Of a stretch of 64,000 nt of DNA, positions 16,351-25,457 are shown piece by piece (the stretch's first letter is position 1; each line of letters starts with the position of its first letter). The notes under the pieces are model-generated. The model was not told the DNA's origin and searched no databases. It saw only the letters and a list, made by a program, of their open reading frames with translations. This DNA is from Dokdonella sp. (GTDB lineage Bacteria; Pseudomonadota; Gammaproteobacteria; Xanthomonadales; Rhodanobacteraceae): NCBI GenBank assembly GCA_016712865.1, contig JADJQH010000001.1:278092-342091 (forward strand), written 5' to 3'. The position numbers and the translations under genes were made by a program.

Positions 16351-17433
16351 CTAGGGTTCGAGCAAGCGCGCCGCTGGGTTGTCTGCTGCTCCACCGGTTT
16401 GAAAATACCCAATCACACTCGAAACGGCCCGATGTTCCGTCATAGCCATCACCGCGCCCAATGCAATGCCTTGCCGCCCGGCCTCGGTCACAAACCCCGA
16501 CCGAAGACTGTGTCCCGCAAAGTCACCCTCCAAACCGGCGAGTCGCGCACGCCGCTGGACGATTTCGCCAACGGCGGCCGGTGAGAGAGAAGGGCCAACG
16601 CGAGTCTTCCAGAGCCGCCGAAATATCGCCCCCTCAGTGATCGCGGCCCGTTCCAGCCAGGCGGCAAGTGCATGCGCACTACGATCAAGAATGGGCTTGT
16701 CGGGCGTCGACGCCGATGTTGGCCCGGCCTGCTGTGTCTTGCTGTGTTCAAGTCGGAAGATGAACGAATCTAGCCCAGTGCGTCGCAGATCGTGCATTTG
16801 CGCCGCCGCAATCTCGCTGCGCCGGCGGCCGCCACTGGCAAACCCAAAATGGAGCAAGGCGCAATCGCGGAGGCCTTCAAGAGATTCATCGCACGTGGCC
16901 AGCATCGCTTCGAGTTCGGTCTTGGTGATCGCGGTTTTCTTGGCCGGCCGCTCACCGCGCTTGACGGCGGCTCGTCGGGCGCGGCTCAGCACCGTGCGTA
17001 CTGCTGGCTGTTCGCACGGATTGGCTAGGCGCTTGAGTTTGTGGGCCGTCGACAGCACCGCCACGCGATGGACCACGCTGGTCAGCTTCCAAGGGCCGAC
17101 CTTTACCTTCAGGCCGGCGGTGACCAGGGCCCGATCGATTTCGGATGGCAGCTCCCACGTCAAACCGGTTTTGCCGCGGCGAGCGACGTGATCGACGACA
17201 AATTGGATGACGATCGCCTCGTCGAGGGGCAGGGCGAGTTCGACGCCATAGCGGGCGCGGTGCCAGCCGGCCCAGTAGCGCAAGGCGGTGGCGTAACTCC
17301 GCGTCGTATTGGCGGCTGCGGCTTCGGCGAGCAGCTCACGCACCGCCTCGGCGGCACTGGCAGCCAGTTGTGCCGGCAGGATCATCGCGTGGCTCGGCGA
17401 AGCGAGGGCAGGGATGCGCTTTTTCTGTTTCAT
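16351..17433 (-). CDS. tnpS: Tyrosine recombinase, TnpS-like
   Basis: A 360-residue tyrosine recombinase. The catalytic residues are visible as Arg in GGRRRSEIAA, H-x-x-R in GHSLRSGF, a later His (TEHRAVSS) and the nucleophile Tyr in VIGYFQTG near the C-terminus. The start MKQKKRIP at 17433 was chosen over upstream in-frame codons because those would run into the intergenic regulatory repeats. It is divergent from a KfrA/TnpT-like gene, with a 102-bp spacer that holds a dyad resembling a crossover core. This tnpS-core-tnpT layout is the cointegrate-resolution module of Tn4651-type transposons. No tnpA is visible in this half of the window, so the pair is either the end of a transposon running out of the window or an orphan. 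Confidence 0.85.
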   Translation of the reverse strand: MKQKKRIPALASPSHAMILPAQLAASAAEAVRELLAEAAAANTTRSYATALRYWAGWHRARYGVELALPLDEAIVIQFVVDHVARRGKTGLTWELPSEIDRALVTAGLKVKVGPWKLTSVVHRVAVLSTAHKLKRLANPCEQPAVRTVLSRARRAAVKRGERPAKKTAITKTELEAMLATCDESLEGLRDCALLHFGFASGGRRRSEIAAAQMHDLRRTGLDSFIFRLEHSKTQQAGPTSASTPDKPILDRSAHALAAWLERAAITEGAIFRRLWKTRVGPSLSPAAVGEIVQRRARLAGLEGDFAGHSLRSGFVTEAGRQGIALGAVMAMTEHRAVSSVIGYFQTGGAADNPAARLLEP

Positions 17434-17453
17434 AATATGTAGTCTATAATATG
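17432..17453. promoter_or_regulatory. Direct repeats ATAATATG in the tnpS-tnpT spacer
   Basis: ATAATATG is found at 17432-17439 and 17446-17453, a 14-bp period, overlapping the tnpS-like start. It is likely a binding site for the divergent KfrA/TnpT-like protein or part of the tnpS promoter. A comparable repeat pair precedes the second tnpT at 42579-42601. Confidence 0.4.
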
Positions 17454-17470
17454 ACATAGGCGGCGTACCA

Positions 17471-17491
17471 GCGATAATCATCCCTTATCGC
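17471..17491. other. Predicted TnpS crossover core (resolution site) 1
   Basis: Perfect inverted repeat GCGATAA-N7-TTATCGC in the spacer between the divergent tnpS-like and tnpT-like genes. Short arms around a 7-bp spacer are the usual layout of a tyrosine-recombinase core. The GATAA-N7-TTATC part is shared with the dyad at 42511-42533 beside the second tnpT. Confidence 0.6.
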
Positions 17492-17535
17492 GAGTACAGA
17501 TTCCTCAGGGCAGGGCGGACACACAGGAGACCCCG

Positions 17536-18481
17536 ATGGCGCGTTCCGGCATCACCCAGGCGCAAGTCAATGAAGCCGCCGACGCACTGCTGCGCGCCGG
17601 CGAACGCCCTACGATCGAGCGCGTGCGCCAGGTCCTCGGCACCGGGTCACCCAACACGGTCGTGCGCCTATTGGAAGTCTGGTGGAGTGAGTTGGGGCAA
17701 AGACTGCTGGAGCATGAGGCCAAGTTAGCGCTGCCGGATGCCCCTGATTCCGTCGTTACCGCTGCCTCGCAGCTCTGGCTCACCGCCCTTGATGCGGCAA
17801 AAACTATCGCTTTGAGCGCCCTGGAAGGGGAGCGGGAGCAACTAGCCGCCGAGCGGCAAGCGCACATTGAAAGCGCACAGATCCTCGAAGCGGAATCCAC
17901 TCACGCGCGGGAGCAGGCCGAGCTCGCTACGGCCGCACGCTCTCAGGCTGAGACGCGGTTCGCGGATCTTGAACGCCTCGCCGCGACACAGTCGGCCCAA
18001 CTGCTGGACCTCCAGGCGCAGCGGGACGCCGTTCAATCGGATCGCGACGCCCTGACGTCTCGAGTAAGCGAACTTCAAGGAACAATTGAACAGATCCGAA
18101 CGGATGCAACAGCGGAACGGCACGCTTTGGAAACCCAGGCGCGGCTCAATGAAGACCGCTGGATGCAGGAAGTGGATCGCGGTCGCCAGGAAGTCGCGCT
18201 ACTGCAGAAAACGCTCTCACGCCGGGAGTCAATCCCGGCACCCGCGGTTGAATCGACCGACGAAGATCGAAAACTTCGCTTCGTGCCCAAGGGCCTTGCA
18301 ACCTTGCAAACGCTTGGGTATCACAGTCGAAGAGCTTGCCGCTTTGCTAGGTGTGAGTCCTCAGAGCATCTATAACTGGCAGACGGGGAAATCCGTTCCC
18401 AGACGAGCGCAGCTTGAGAAACTGGCGTCCATTCGTGGCATGGGTAAGCGTGAAGCGGAAGCTCTCCTCGCGAGCAACTGA
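17536..18481 (+). pseudogene. tnpT: KfrA/TnpT-like DNA-binding coiled-coil protein, frameshifted
   Basis: The N-terminal 60 residues match the KfrA-type DNA-binding domain (GITQAQVNEAADALL, then GTGSPNTVVRLLEVWW). They are followed by a long Glu/Gln/Ala-rich coiled coil (about 95-230). In the initial frame the protein ends unnaturally at 18375. A one-base shift near 18303-18312 restores a C-terminal Cro-like helix-turn-helix (LGITVEELAALLGVSPQSIYNWQ) that runs to 18481. The restored protein would be about 314 residues with DNA-binding domains at both ends. Beside the divergent tnpS-like gene it is best read as TnpT, the accessory protein of Tn4651-type cointegrate resolution. Whether the shift is real or a sequencing error is undecided. 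Confidence 0.75.
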
Positions 18482-18946
18482 GCCGGAGTGGTCGATCCTT
18501 GCTTCTCACCGTCGTCCTTGGCCCTAAGTTTTCCACGTTGCGCCATTCGTGGACCGTTGTATGTGGCGTCCGCGACAACTGGCGCGCCTATTTTGGCGTC
18601 AAATGCTCTGAACCATAGCGTTGTTGGCCCGCAACGACTGACGGGGAGCAGCTATCAGAGCGACATCGGCTGCGCCGAGCGTACGAGTCGGAGGCGGTTT
18701 TGTTGGCGGATATATGAATCGGGGCGGTTTATCCGTCGATCTCTGAATCTGGGGAGTTTGTTGGAGGTATCCGGATGGGTTGTCTAGCCATGCGGGGGTG
18801 GTTCGTGGTCGTCAGACATCAGTTCGAGGCGCTGCCAAACTCGCGGGTGTTGGCGGCCTTGCGCATCTGCCGAGGCCCGAAAGCGTACCACAATGCATAT
18901 TATGTTAAATACAAGAGACGGCATAACCTAGGATTGCCGCAGGAAA
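18482..18946. other. Intergenic region, no gene seen
   Basis: No family-like ORF lies here. It separates the tnpT-like gene from chromosomal genes and so should contain the right boundary of region A. GGCATAACC at 18920-18928 resembles part of a Tn4651-type terminal repeat, but the run of four Cs expected at the outer end is missing, so no boundary can be called. Confidence 0.4.
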
Positions 18947-19222
18947 TCAGACCCTTTTGTTCCCAACGCAGCGCACCGGCCGGCCGTTTCGGGTTATCTG
19001 CTCATAGGTTGGGACGCCATCCTGGACTCGCATTCGAACCACCAGGCCCGAAATGCAGCGTTGATCCGGGCCAAGCTTCGATGCGGCGAATTCCTTCACC
19101 ATCTGGTTGATTTCTGCTCGGGCACGGTGCTCCTTGATCTCCGGCACGACAACAAACGCGACGATAATCGCGACAGCAACTGCGGTGATCGCACCTGCGA
19201 TCTTCGACTCTGCACTAGCCAT
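18947..19222 (-). CDS. Small membrane-anchored hypothetical protein
   Basis: A 91-residue protein with one N-terminal hydrophobic helix (ITAVAVAIIVAFVVVP, residues 12-27) and a charged, probably periplasmic remainder with Cys residues at 56 and 85 that could form a disulfide. An AGGA-type ribosome-binding site precedes the ATG. I do not recognise the family. It stands alone between region A and the decarboxylase gene. Confidence 0.5.
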   Translation of the reverse strand: MASAESKIAGAITAVAVAIIVAFVVVPEIKEHRARAEINQMVKEFAASKLGPDQRCISGLVVRMRVQDGVPTYEQITRNGRPVRCVGNKRV

Positions 19223-19350
19223 GAATTTCTGGTTCCTGTATTTACCCCAGTCTAGCTGCTGACCTGGATGAATGGTGCACCGCCATCGTTCGGCAGCAAA
19301 AAGCGCAGACAGAACCGCTAGCTAATCAACACCCGACTCCGTCAGCATTC

Positions 19351-20806
19351 ATGGATCAACCTTCGACATTCGACCCCGCGAGTCTTGAACTCTCCCTCGA
19401 TGAAATGAGAACGATGACGCACGCTGTCTTCGCTCATGTGTTGAGGCATCACGCCGGCTTGTCGTCCATGCCAAGCTGCGGTGACCTGGAAGACATCGAG
19501 TCGCTATGCCGCTCCTTGCGCGAGCCGGTTCCCGAGCATGGCGAGTCCGTGGACAGTCTGTTGCAACTCCTGTTCGAGGACTGGATCCCACGATCATTCG
19601 GAACGCCAGGTCCCGGCTATCTCGCCTACATTCCCGGCGGTGGCGTGTTTCCTGCGGCATTGGCCGACTTCATCTCGGCAACAACCAACCGCTACACCGG
19701 AATCTGGCAGGCGGCCCCGGCGTTGGTGCAACTGGGAAGCCAATGCCCTGGACTGGTTGCGTGATGCCATGCAGTTTCCGCCCGAGGCGCGCGGCCTGTT
19801 CACTCCCGGTGGCTCGATGGCCATGTTCAATGCCATCGCCTGTGCACGGGAAAAGCTGCTGGGTACGGAAATCCGGACCGGCACGGTGTTTGTGTCATCG
19901 CAAGCCCATCACAGCATCGCCAAGGCGGCGCGGCTGGCCGGCATAGCCCATGACCGCGTGCGAACCATCGACGTCGACGGCAACTACCGCATGCGAATCG
20001 ATGCCTTGCAACATGCCATTGAACGGGACCGTGGCGATGGCCTGAAACCTTTCATGGTGTTTTCCACCGCGGGCACCACCAACACCGGTGCGGTCGATCC
20101 GTTGGATGCCATTGCCGATGTGGCGGCGCGTGAAGGACTCTGGCATCACGTCGACGGCGCCTATGGCGGTTGTTTCCACCTGGTGCCGGAATTGCGCCAC
20201 CTGCTGGCCGGCTTGCCGCGTGCCGACTCGCTCACTCTTGACCCGCACAAGGGCCTGTTCCTGCCTTACGGCACCGGGGCGCTGCTCGTTCGCAACGGCG
20301 AAGACCTGCGCGCCCTGCACGCTTCCCATGCCGGCTATTTGCCGGACAACCAGCTCGAGTTCTACGACCCCGCGCAGTACGGACCGGATCTGTCGCGTGG
20401 ATTTCCCGGCCTGCGCGTGTGGATGTGCCTCAAGATTTTCGGCGCGGCCCGCTATCGTGCCGCCATCGCGGAAAAGCGCGAACTGGCCGTATGGGCGGCG
20501 CAGCAGATTGCAGCGATCCCGGGCATCGTCATGGATGCCCTGCCCCAGCTTTCACTGTTTGCCTTTCACCTCGAAGGCAAGGGCCTCGACACTCTCGACG
20601 CACAGAATCAGGCAACACGAGAACTGATGGAGCGCGTCACCCGACGCGGCAAGGTGATGCTGACCGGCGCCCAGGTGGGCGAACGTTTTCTCGGCCGTGT
20701 GTGCGTGTTGAGTTTCCGCACCCGTCGCGCCGAGATGGAAACCTGCGTGCAGCATCTTGTCGAGGAGGCCGCTGCGCTGGTGGCGCAAGCTGCCGAACAG
20801 ACTTGA
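19351..20806 (+). pseudogene. PLP-dependent group II amino-acid decarboxylase, one frameshift
   Basis: A pyridoxal-phosphate decarboxylase of the aromatic-L-amino-acid/glutamate decarboxylase superfamily. The first 128 residues (GPGYLAYIPGGG, TNRYTGIWQAAPAL) are in one frame. From EANALDWL onward the protein is in the next, including the cofactor lysine in DPHKGLFLPYG and the HVDGAYGG motif. The break is at about 19733-19737, where GGG in CTGGGAAGCC should be GG. This homopolymer change looks like an assembly error rather than decay, because everything downstream is conserved. The restored protein is about 485 residues. The substrate cannot be told from sequence. It is a chromosomal gene lying between the two accessory regions. 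Confidence 0.8.
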
Positions 20807-21021
20807 GCCGATGCGCTTTTGCGGCCCAGCCGGTTCGCGGACACAAGCACAATTGTTTGGTTTGGGAAAATCCACCAGCCGGTATCATGCTGCTTGATCG
20901 TTCCAAGACACAGATCAGAAGCGCGCAGATACATTTCGCTTGGATTGGTTCCGGATGATGTGATTTGTGGTGACAGCAATTTGTCAGTTCCCAGCGATGA
21001 CATACCAGACAGCCCAGCCGT

Positions 21022-21084
21022 CACCCCGGCGAAAGCCGGGGCCCATCGTGATCTTCCAGCCGGTCAGAAAATCGAAATGGGTTC
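21022..21084. repeat. Left half of a REP-like inverted repeat interrupted by the transposon
   Basis: Starts GTCACCCCGGCGAAAGCCGG and resembles the first arm and loop of the intact copy inside 56751-56894. Its second arm is found on the far side of the transposon at 43730-43757. The last five bases, GGTTC (21080-21084), are the target-site duplication. Confidence 0.8.
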
Positions 21085-21122
21085 GGGGTTCAGCCGAGAT
21101 ACGTGTAAAAATGCCCCATAGA
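21085..21122 (+). repeat. Left terminal inverted repeat of the transposon
   Basis: 38 bp starting with GGGG. It is identical to the reverse complement of 43692-43729 except at position 29 (G here, A there). Confidence 0.93.
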
Positions 21123-21150
21123 ACTCAAATAGTTCTTTTGGAGCAATAAG

Positions 21151-21555
21151 TTAGCCGATATTTTCTGCCAGCCGACCGAGGGTCGGACACGCTTCACCAG
21201 TTGCCGCGCGACACTCTTCGATCAAGTGTTCCAAATCGGCTTCCAGTCGCCGCAACTCTTCCAGGCGCTGCCTGACCTCGGCCAATTTCCGCTCGGTCAG
21301 CTGCAGTGTCTGCTCGCAGGCGCGCCGGCCTTTGACTTCCAGCAAGCCCGCAATCTCGTCGAGTCGGAACCCCACCGCCTGGGCTCGGCGGATGAAATGA
21401 AGCCGGCCAACATCGTCGGTGCCGTAGCGTCGTATGCTGCCCTGTGGGCGTTCGGGCTCCTGCAGCAGCCCCCGTCGCTGGTAGTAGCGAACGGTTTCGA
21501 CATGCACACCGGCGGCTGCGGCCAGTCGGCTGATCGTCATTGCATTGGCGGCCAT
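21151..21555 (-). CDS. merR: Mercury-responsive regulator MerR
   Basis: MerR-family activator/repressor of 134 residues from the chosen start MAANAM. It has an N-terminal winged helix (ISRLAAAAGVHVETVRYYQRRGLL), a dimerisation helix, and the three Hg(II)-binding cysteines of MerR: one in RRACEQT at the helix start, then C-x8-C in ECRAATGEACP. It lies divergent to merT across a classical mer operator. It should repress without Hg(II) and activate merT-merP with it. The upstream in-frame ATG at 21591 lies inside the operator and was rejected. Confidence 0.93.
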   Translation of the reverse strand: MAANAMTISRLAAAAGVHVETVRYYQRRGLLQEPERPQGSIRRYGTDDVGRLHFIRRAQAVGFRLDEIAGLLEVKGRRACEQTLQLTERKLAEVRQRLEELRRLEADLEHLIEECRAATGEACPTLGRLAENIG

Positions 21556-21559
21556 CGGC

Positions 21560-21590
21560 TTGACTCCGTACTTAGGTACGGAGATTACCA
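21560..21590 (+). promoter_or_regulatory. mer operator-promoter
   Basis: TTGACT (21560-21565) and TTACCA (21585-21590) are separated by 19 bp, the over-long spacing typical of MerR-controlled promoters. The spacer holds the dyad CTCCGTAC-TTAG-GTACGGAG. The merT ATG at 21598 is only 7 nt past the -10 box, so the transcript may be leaderless. Confidence 0.9.
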
Positions 21591-21597
21591 TGTCGCC

Positions 21598-21957
21598 ATG
21601 GCCTGGCAGCTCCCTTCCCGATCCTCCCTACCCGCCCTTCTGGGGGCTACCGCGGCAGCTATCGGTGCGTCTGTGTGTTGTGTGGTTCCCTTGGTGCTGG
21701 TCCTGATGGGCATCAGCGGAGCATGGATCGCCAACCTCACTGCCTTGGATGCATGGCGCCCTTGGTTCAGCGTGGTCACATTGGTGTGTCTGGGCTGGGC
21801 ATTCTGGACGCTGTATCGCCCGGCAGCACGATGCCAGGCAGACGGTTCTTGCGCCGACCCAGTGCAATTACGCCGACGCCGGCGCTGGTTATGGATTGCC
21901 ACCGGCCTGATCGCGTTGCTGCTGCTTTTCCCCTACTACATAAGCTGGTTCCTGTAA
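21598..21957 (+). CDS. merT: Mercuric ion transporter MerT
   Basis: A 119-residue inner-membrane protein with three hydrophobic helices. The Cys-Cys pair in the first helix (GASVCCVVPLVL) and the second pair in the loop (RCQADGSC) are the Hg(II) relay of MerT. The start at 21598 gives the usual MerT length; it lies almost at the predicted transcription start. It is followed 10 nt later by merP. No merA (reductase) gene is present in the transposon, so Hg(II) detoxification would need an enzyme encoded elsewhere. Confidence 0.92.
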   Translation: MAWQLPSRSSLPALLGATAAAIGASVCCVVPLVLVLMGISGAWIANLTALDAWRPWFSVVTLVCLGWAFWTLYRPAARCQADGSCADPVQLRRRRRWLWIATGLIALLLLFPYYISWFL

Positions 21958-21967
21958 GGAGTTCCCG

Positions 21968-22261
21968 ATGCGCAAGATCCTCCTTGGTTTGATCCTCACA
22001 GCATCGATGGGGTTGGTCTTCGCAGCCACTCCCAAGCAGGTCACACTTCGTGTGGAAAATATGACCTGCCCGGCATGCAGTATCACGATCGAAAAAGCGT
22101 TGGATAAAGTCCCGGGCATAACGGCACGCCGTATTGACACCCAAACTGCCACCGTGACGGTGGCATTCGATGGCGAGCGCACCAATGCGGTCGCCATCGC
22201 GAAAGCCATCACCGATGCCGGCTTTCCTGCCACCGCCAAGGCGAGCGCGAGTGGTGGCTGA
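21968..22261 (+). CDS. merP: Periplasmic mercury-binding protein MerP
   Basis: A 97-residue secreted protein with a signal peptide (LLGLILTASMGLVFA) and a heavy-metal-associated domain carrying ENMTCPACSITIEKAL. The M-x-C-x-x-C motif binds Hg(II) and passes it to MerT. It has an AAGGAG ribosome-binding site and overlaps the start of the next small gene. It forms part of the merT-merP unit. Confidence 0.95.
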   Translation: MRKILLGLILTASMGLVFAATPKQVTLRVENMTCPACSITIEKALDKVPGITARRIDTQTATVTVAFDGERTNAVAIAKAITDAGFPATAKASASGG

Positions 22262-22475
22262 CGTGCAGTTGCAAAGCACGCTCACGTGCCCGGCATGCGG
22301 GCACCAGGCGACCGAAACCATGCCCACCACGGCGTGCCAATTCTTTTACGAGTGCTCCGCCTGCCATACCCTGTTGCGCCCGAAGACAGGTGATTGCTGC
22401 GTGTTCTGTTCCTACGGCACGGTGCCGTGCCCGCCCATCCAGCAAAACAATTCCTGTTGCGGCAATACAGGTTGA
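22254..22475 (+). CDS. GDCCVxC-type cysteine-rich small protein
   Basis: About 73 residues from the GTG at 22254 (an alternative GTG lies at 22251). It contains CPACG near the start, ECSACHTLL, and the signature GDCCVFCSYGTVPCPPIQ. This small family is found next to merP in mer operons and is presumed to bind a metal through its Cys pairs; its exact function is unknown. It is translationally coupled to merP by overlap. Its stop lies 6 nt from the convergent end of tnpA. Confidence 0.8.
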   Translation: MADVQLQSTLTCPACGHQATETMPTTACQFFYECSACHTLLRPKTGDCCVFCSYGTVPCPPIQQNNSCCGNTG

Positions 22476-22481
22476 CGCACG

Positions 22482-25442
22482 CTACGCCGCCAGGGCGAGC
22501 TCGATTTCGTACGGCTCCGGAAGCGCGTCCACATCGATCAAGTAATCGCCGAAGCGCTTCACATGGCTGGTCACATAGGGACTGAGTGCAGCCACGTCCT
22601 CCTGGGTGATCTTCCAGCCTGCTCGCATAAGCGTCTTGATGATGCGGGTCTGTTCGACCACGTTATGAAAGATGACGGCGTTGGCGACCAAGTCGTTGTA
22701 CTTGACTGCCTTCTCCTGTTCGAGCGGATCGTTGTCGGCGATCACGCCCTCTCCGCCGAAGAAGAAATACTTGGAAAACCCGTTATAGGCTTCGACCTTG
22801 TTGGTGGAGGCCGTGATCTGCTCGCGCAACTCTCGATCGGAAATATATTGCAGCAGGAACAACGTGCGCACTGCGGCACCGAGTGCCCGGAAGGCCTGGT
22901 ACAGCCGGTTCTTGCGGCTGTAGTTGCCCAGCTTGCGCAACAACGTCGACGCCGCGATCTTGCCGGACTTGATCGACAGCACTACCTGCATCAGATCCTT
23001 CCAGTGGGTCTCGATCAGATCCCAGTCCACGTCTTCCCGGAACAGCGCGTCGATGTGCTCGTAGCGGCTGTCCTCCTCCGGACGGAAGAACCGGTAATCG
23101 CGCCAGTTGCGGATGCGCGGCATCAGCTGGATGCCTAGCAGGTGCGACAGACCGAACACCGGTAGCGATTGTCCCTGGGTATCGGCGTGGACGGTGTCGG
23201 GTTGGATGTCGGAGGTGTTCTTCAGCAGCCCGTCGATGATGTACACCGCTTCCCAGACGCCGCACGGGATAAAGTGGCTGAAGAGCGCTACGTAGGTGTC
23301 GGACACGTGGTGATAGGCAATGCCGCCGTAGCCGCCATAACGGATGTGGTACGACGCCAGCAGGTTCTGATCGTACAGGTCGTACTTGGTGCCGTCGGCG
23401 GCGGCGCGCTTGCCATCACCCCAGAATTTGGGGAGCTGCAGGCCGGCATAGCTGTTGATGATGTCGCGACAGGCCGCTGCGAGCTTGTTCGAATCCACGT
23501 GGCGGCGATTGACGAACGACAGCATGTGCGCAGAAGCGGCGCCGCGCAGGTGCCGTGCGGCTTGGGCCGGCCCGAGGTTGCAGCCATAAGTGAACGCCGT
23601 CAGCACGTAGCGCTCAGTCGGCTGGTCGACCTTGGCATCGGAGCCAGACAGTGGCCCGAAATGCCGCGTCCAGCGGGTCCAGTGGGCCACATCGCACAAG
23701 ATCTCGATGACGCTGCGCTCGCGCAGACGTTGGAGGATCGCGGTCTCCAGGGCGCGGGCGCCGCTGCTCATGTCCTTGGCCTTGTGGCGTTTGAGTACCG
23801 GCAATCCATCTTCGCCGATGATCACCTGGCCGTTCTCCAGATAACCCTGATCGGTCAGGTCCGCGACCTGTATCAGCTTGGACTGCAGCGCATTGACGAA
23901 GCCCACGGCCGAGGCGGGCAAGCCCACCTGGCGACAGTAGTCGTCCAGCAGCGGTTCGCACTGCTCCCAAGGCAGCAACTGCTCGCGGTAATCGGCGTAG
24001 GTTTCCGAACCGCGCACGGCCACGTCGCCGGACTTCAGCTCGTTGGCCAGTGAGGAGAACACGCACACCTCGAACAGACGGCGGTGGACGCGTTCCTCGC
24101 CCTGCTCGGTGCGGTGGGTGATGGTTTTTCGCCAGAGGTGTGTCGTGAACGCCAGATCGACCGGTTCGTCGAGCCAATCGCCGCGGGTACGCTCCTGCGA
24201 CAGGATCAGCTCGATGGCATCCATCAACGAACGGTCTTCGGTGGTGGATTCCAGGTCCAGCATGCGCACCATGCGCAGGATCGTGGCGCGGTGGCTCTTG
24301 TAGAACGGCCACAGCAGCGGCAGATGGTTGTCGCCGCTATGGGCGGCGATGGCATCGCAATCGGCCTGCAGGGTCTGGACGCCCCCGCGTGTGCTGACCA
24401 GGCGGCGGATTTCCCGCCCCGCGTCGGTGTCGCCCGGGTGACGATCGAGCACCTGGATCACATCCGACATCGTGGCCACGATGGCCTCGGTCTTCTCGCG
24501 GTAGCGCGCACGCAACCGCTCCAATTCCTCCTTGCCGCGGTTGTGGAGGTTGCCCATGCGCTTGATGAACATCTCGGCCAGGTCATCGCGGGTCTGCACC
24601 CGGGCACGATGGATCAGGCACAGCAGGAGCGCATGTCGCTTGGTCGGGCCGAAATCGCGCAGTTCAGCCGCGTCCAGCGCCCGGGCTTCGGCGGCAAAGT
24701 GCTTGCGCTTGAGTTCGGGTACGCCCTCCAAATGTTGCTCTTCGCCTACCAGTTCGCCCAACTGGGCGACATGGTCGATCAGTTCCTGGAAGTGCTGCAG
24801 CGAGGAGCGTTTTGGCAAGCGCTTGATGGCCTGCAGCGGACTCTTGATGCGAGCGTCGGTGACGACCAGCAGATCGTCCAGCCGTTGCTTCTCGTCCACC
24901 GTCAGTCGCGCGTCGATGAGGGCGAAGTAACGACCGTTGACCAGGGCGCGAATCCGGCGCGCCAAGCGGTCCAGCGCCGAAAACGCCGGCAGCTCGATGC
25001 GGTCGCGCACGAGTTGTTCGATCGCCACATTGATCAGGTCGGCCGGGTTGTCCATGACGGCCGCGGCTTCGTGGATGGCGCGGGCCGCCACGTCGAGTCC
25101 GCCATCGGCATAGGCCCGCACCTGCAGATAGGTCCGGATGCGCTGGAAATAGCGGTAGCGCTTGTTTGGCGCGATGTCGGCGGGCTTGATCTGGACCCGG
25201 TACCGCAGGGCATTGCGCAGGTGCCGGACGACCGCGGCGGGCACTTCATCGATTGCGGGGAAGTAGCCTAGTCGCTGGAAGGATTTCAGCAGCAGGGCCA
25301 AGGTCAATCGATGGCCGGGTTGCCGGGCGCTGTCGGTGATGAAGGCCAATTCGGCGTCGGTCGGCGTGTAGGCGGCGACGAGTTCCCGGACGACAGGGTT
25401 GCGCTTGAATTGCGGGTACGCGGTCCGTTCGATCGACGCCAT
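22482..25442 (-). CDS. tnpA: Tn3-family transposase TnpA
   Basis: An intact 986-residue Tn3-family DDE transposase, the length usual for the family. The N-terminal DNA-binding region (IERTAYPQFKRNP) is complete. The catalytic triad can be placed at D683 (AADGTKYD), D754 (HADTQGQS) and E884 (NKVEAYNGF). It should act on the 38-bp ends at 21085 and 43729, giving 5-bp target duplications as observed. Directly upstream on the same strand lies tnpS. Confidence 0.96.
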   Translation of the reverse strand: MASIERTAYPQFKRNPVVRELVAAYTPTDAELAFITDSARQPGHRLTLALLLKSFQRLGYFPAIDEVPAAVVRHLRNALRYRVQIKPADIAPNKRYRYFQRIRTYLQVRAYADGGLDVAARAIHEAAAVMDNPADLINVAIEQLVRDRIELPAFSALDRLARRIRALVNGRYFALIDARLTVDEKQRLDDLLVVTDARIKSPLQAIKRLPKRSSLQHFQELIDHVAQLGELVGEEQHLEGVPELKRKHFAAEARALDAAELRDFGPTKRHALLLCLIHRARVQTRDDLAEMFIKRMGNLHNRGKEELERLRARYREKTEAIVATMSDVIQVLDRHPGDTDAGREIRRLVSTRGGVQTLQADCDAIAAHSGDNHLPLLWPFYKSHRATILRMVRMLDLESTTEDRSLMDAIELILSQERTRGDWLDEPVDLAFTTHLWRKTITHRTEQGEERVHRRLFEVCVFSSLANELKSGDVAVRGSETYADYREQLLPWEQCEPLLDDYCRQVGLPASAVGFVNALQSKLIQVADLTDQGYLENGQVIIGEDGLPVLKRHKAKDMSSGARALETAILQRLRERSVIEILCDVAHWTRWTRHFGPLSGSDAKVDQPTERYVLTAFTYGCNLGPAQAARHLRGAASAHMLSFVNRRHVDSNKLAAACRDIINSYAGLQLPKFWGDGKRAAADGTKYDLYDQNLLASYHIRYGGYGGIAYHHVSDTYVALFSHFIPCGVWEAVYIIDGLLKNTSDIQPDTVHADTQGQSLPVFGLSHLLGIQLMPRIRNWRDYRFFRPEEDSRYEHIDALFREDVDWDLIETHWKDLMQVVLSIKSGKIAASTLLRKLGNYSRKNRLYQAFRALGAAVRTLFLLQYISDRELREQITASTNKVEAYNGFSKYFFFGGEGVIADNDPLEQEKAVKYNDLVANAVIFHNVVEQTRIIKTLMRAGWKITQEDVAALSPYVTSHVKRFGDYLIDVDALPEPYEIELALAA

Positions 25443-25457
25443 GCAGGTCCTCAGCGG

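Noticed and set aside
18911-18934. Right terminal repeat of a second Tn4651-type transposon
   Set aside because: GGCATAACC matches part of such ends, but the terminal CCCC and the AGATA block are missing and no partner repeat was found.
21121-21140. Intrinsic terminator for merR
   Set aside because: GAACT/AGTTC followed by TTTT points in the forward direction, but merR runs the other way; the stem is also very short.
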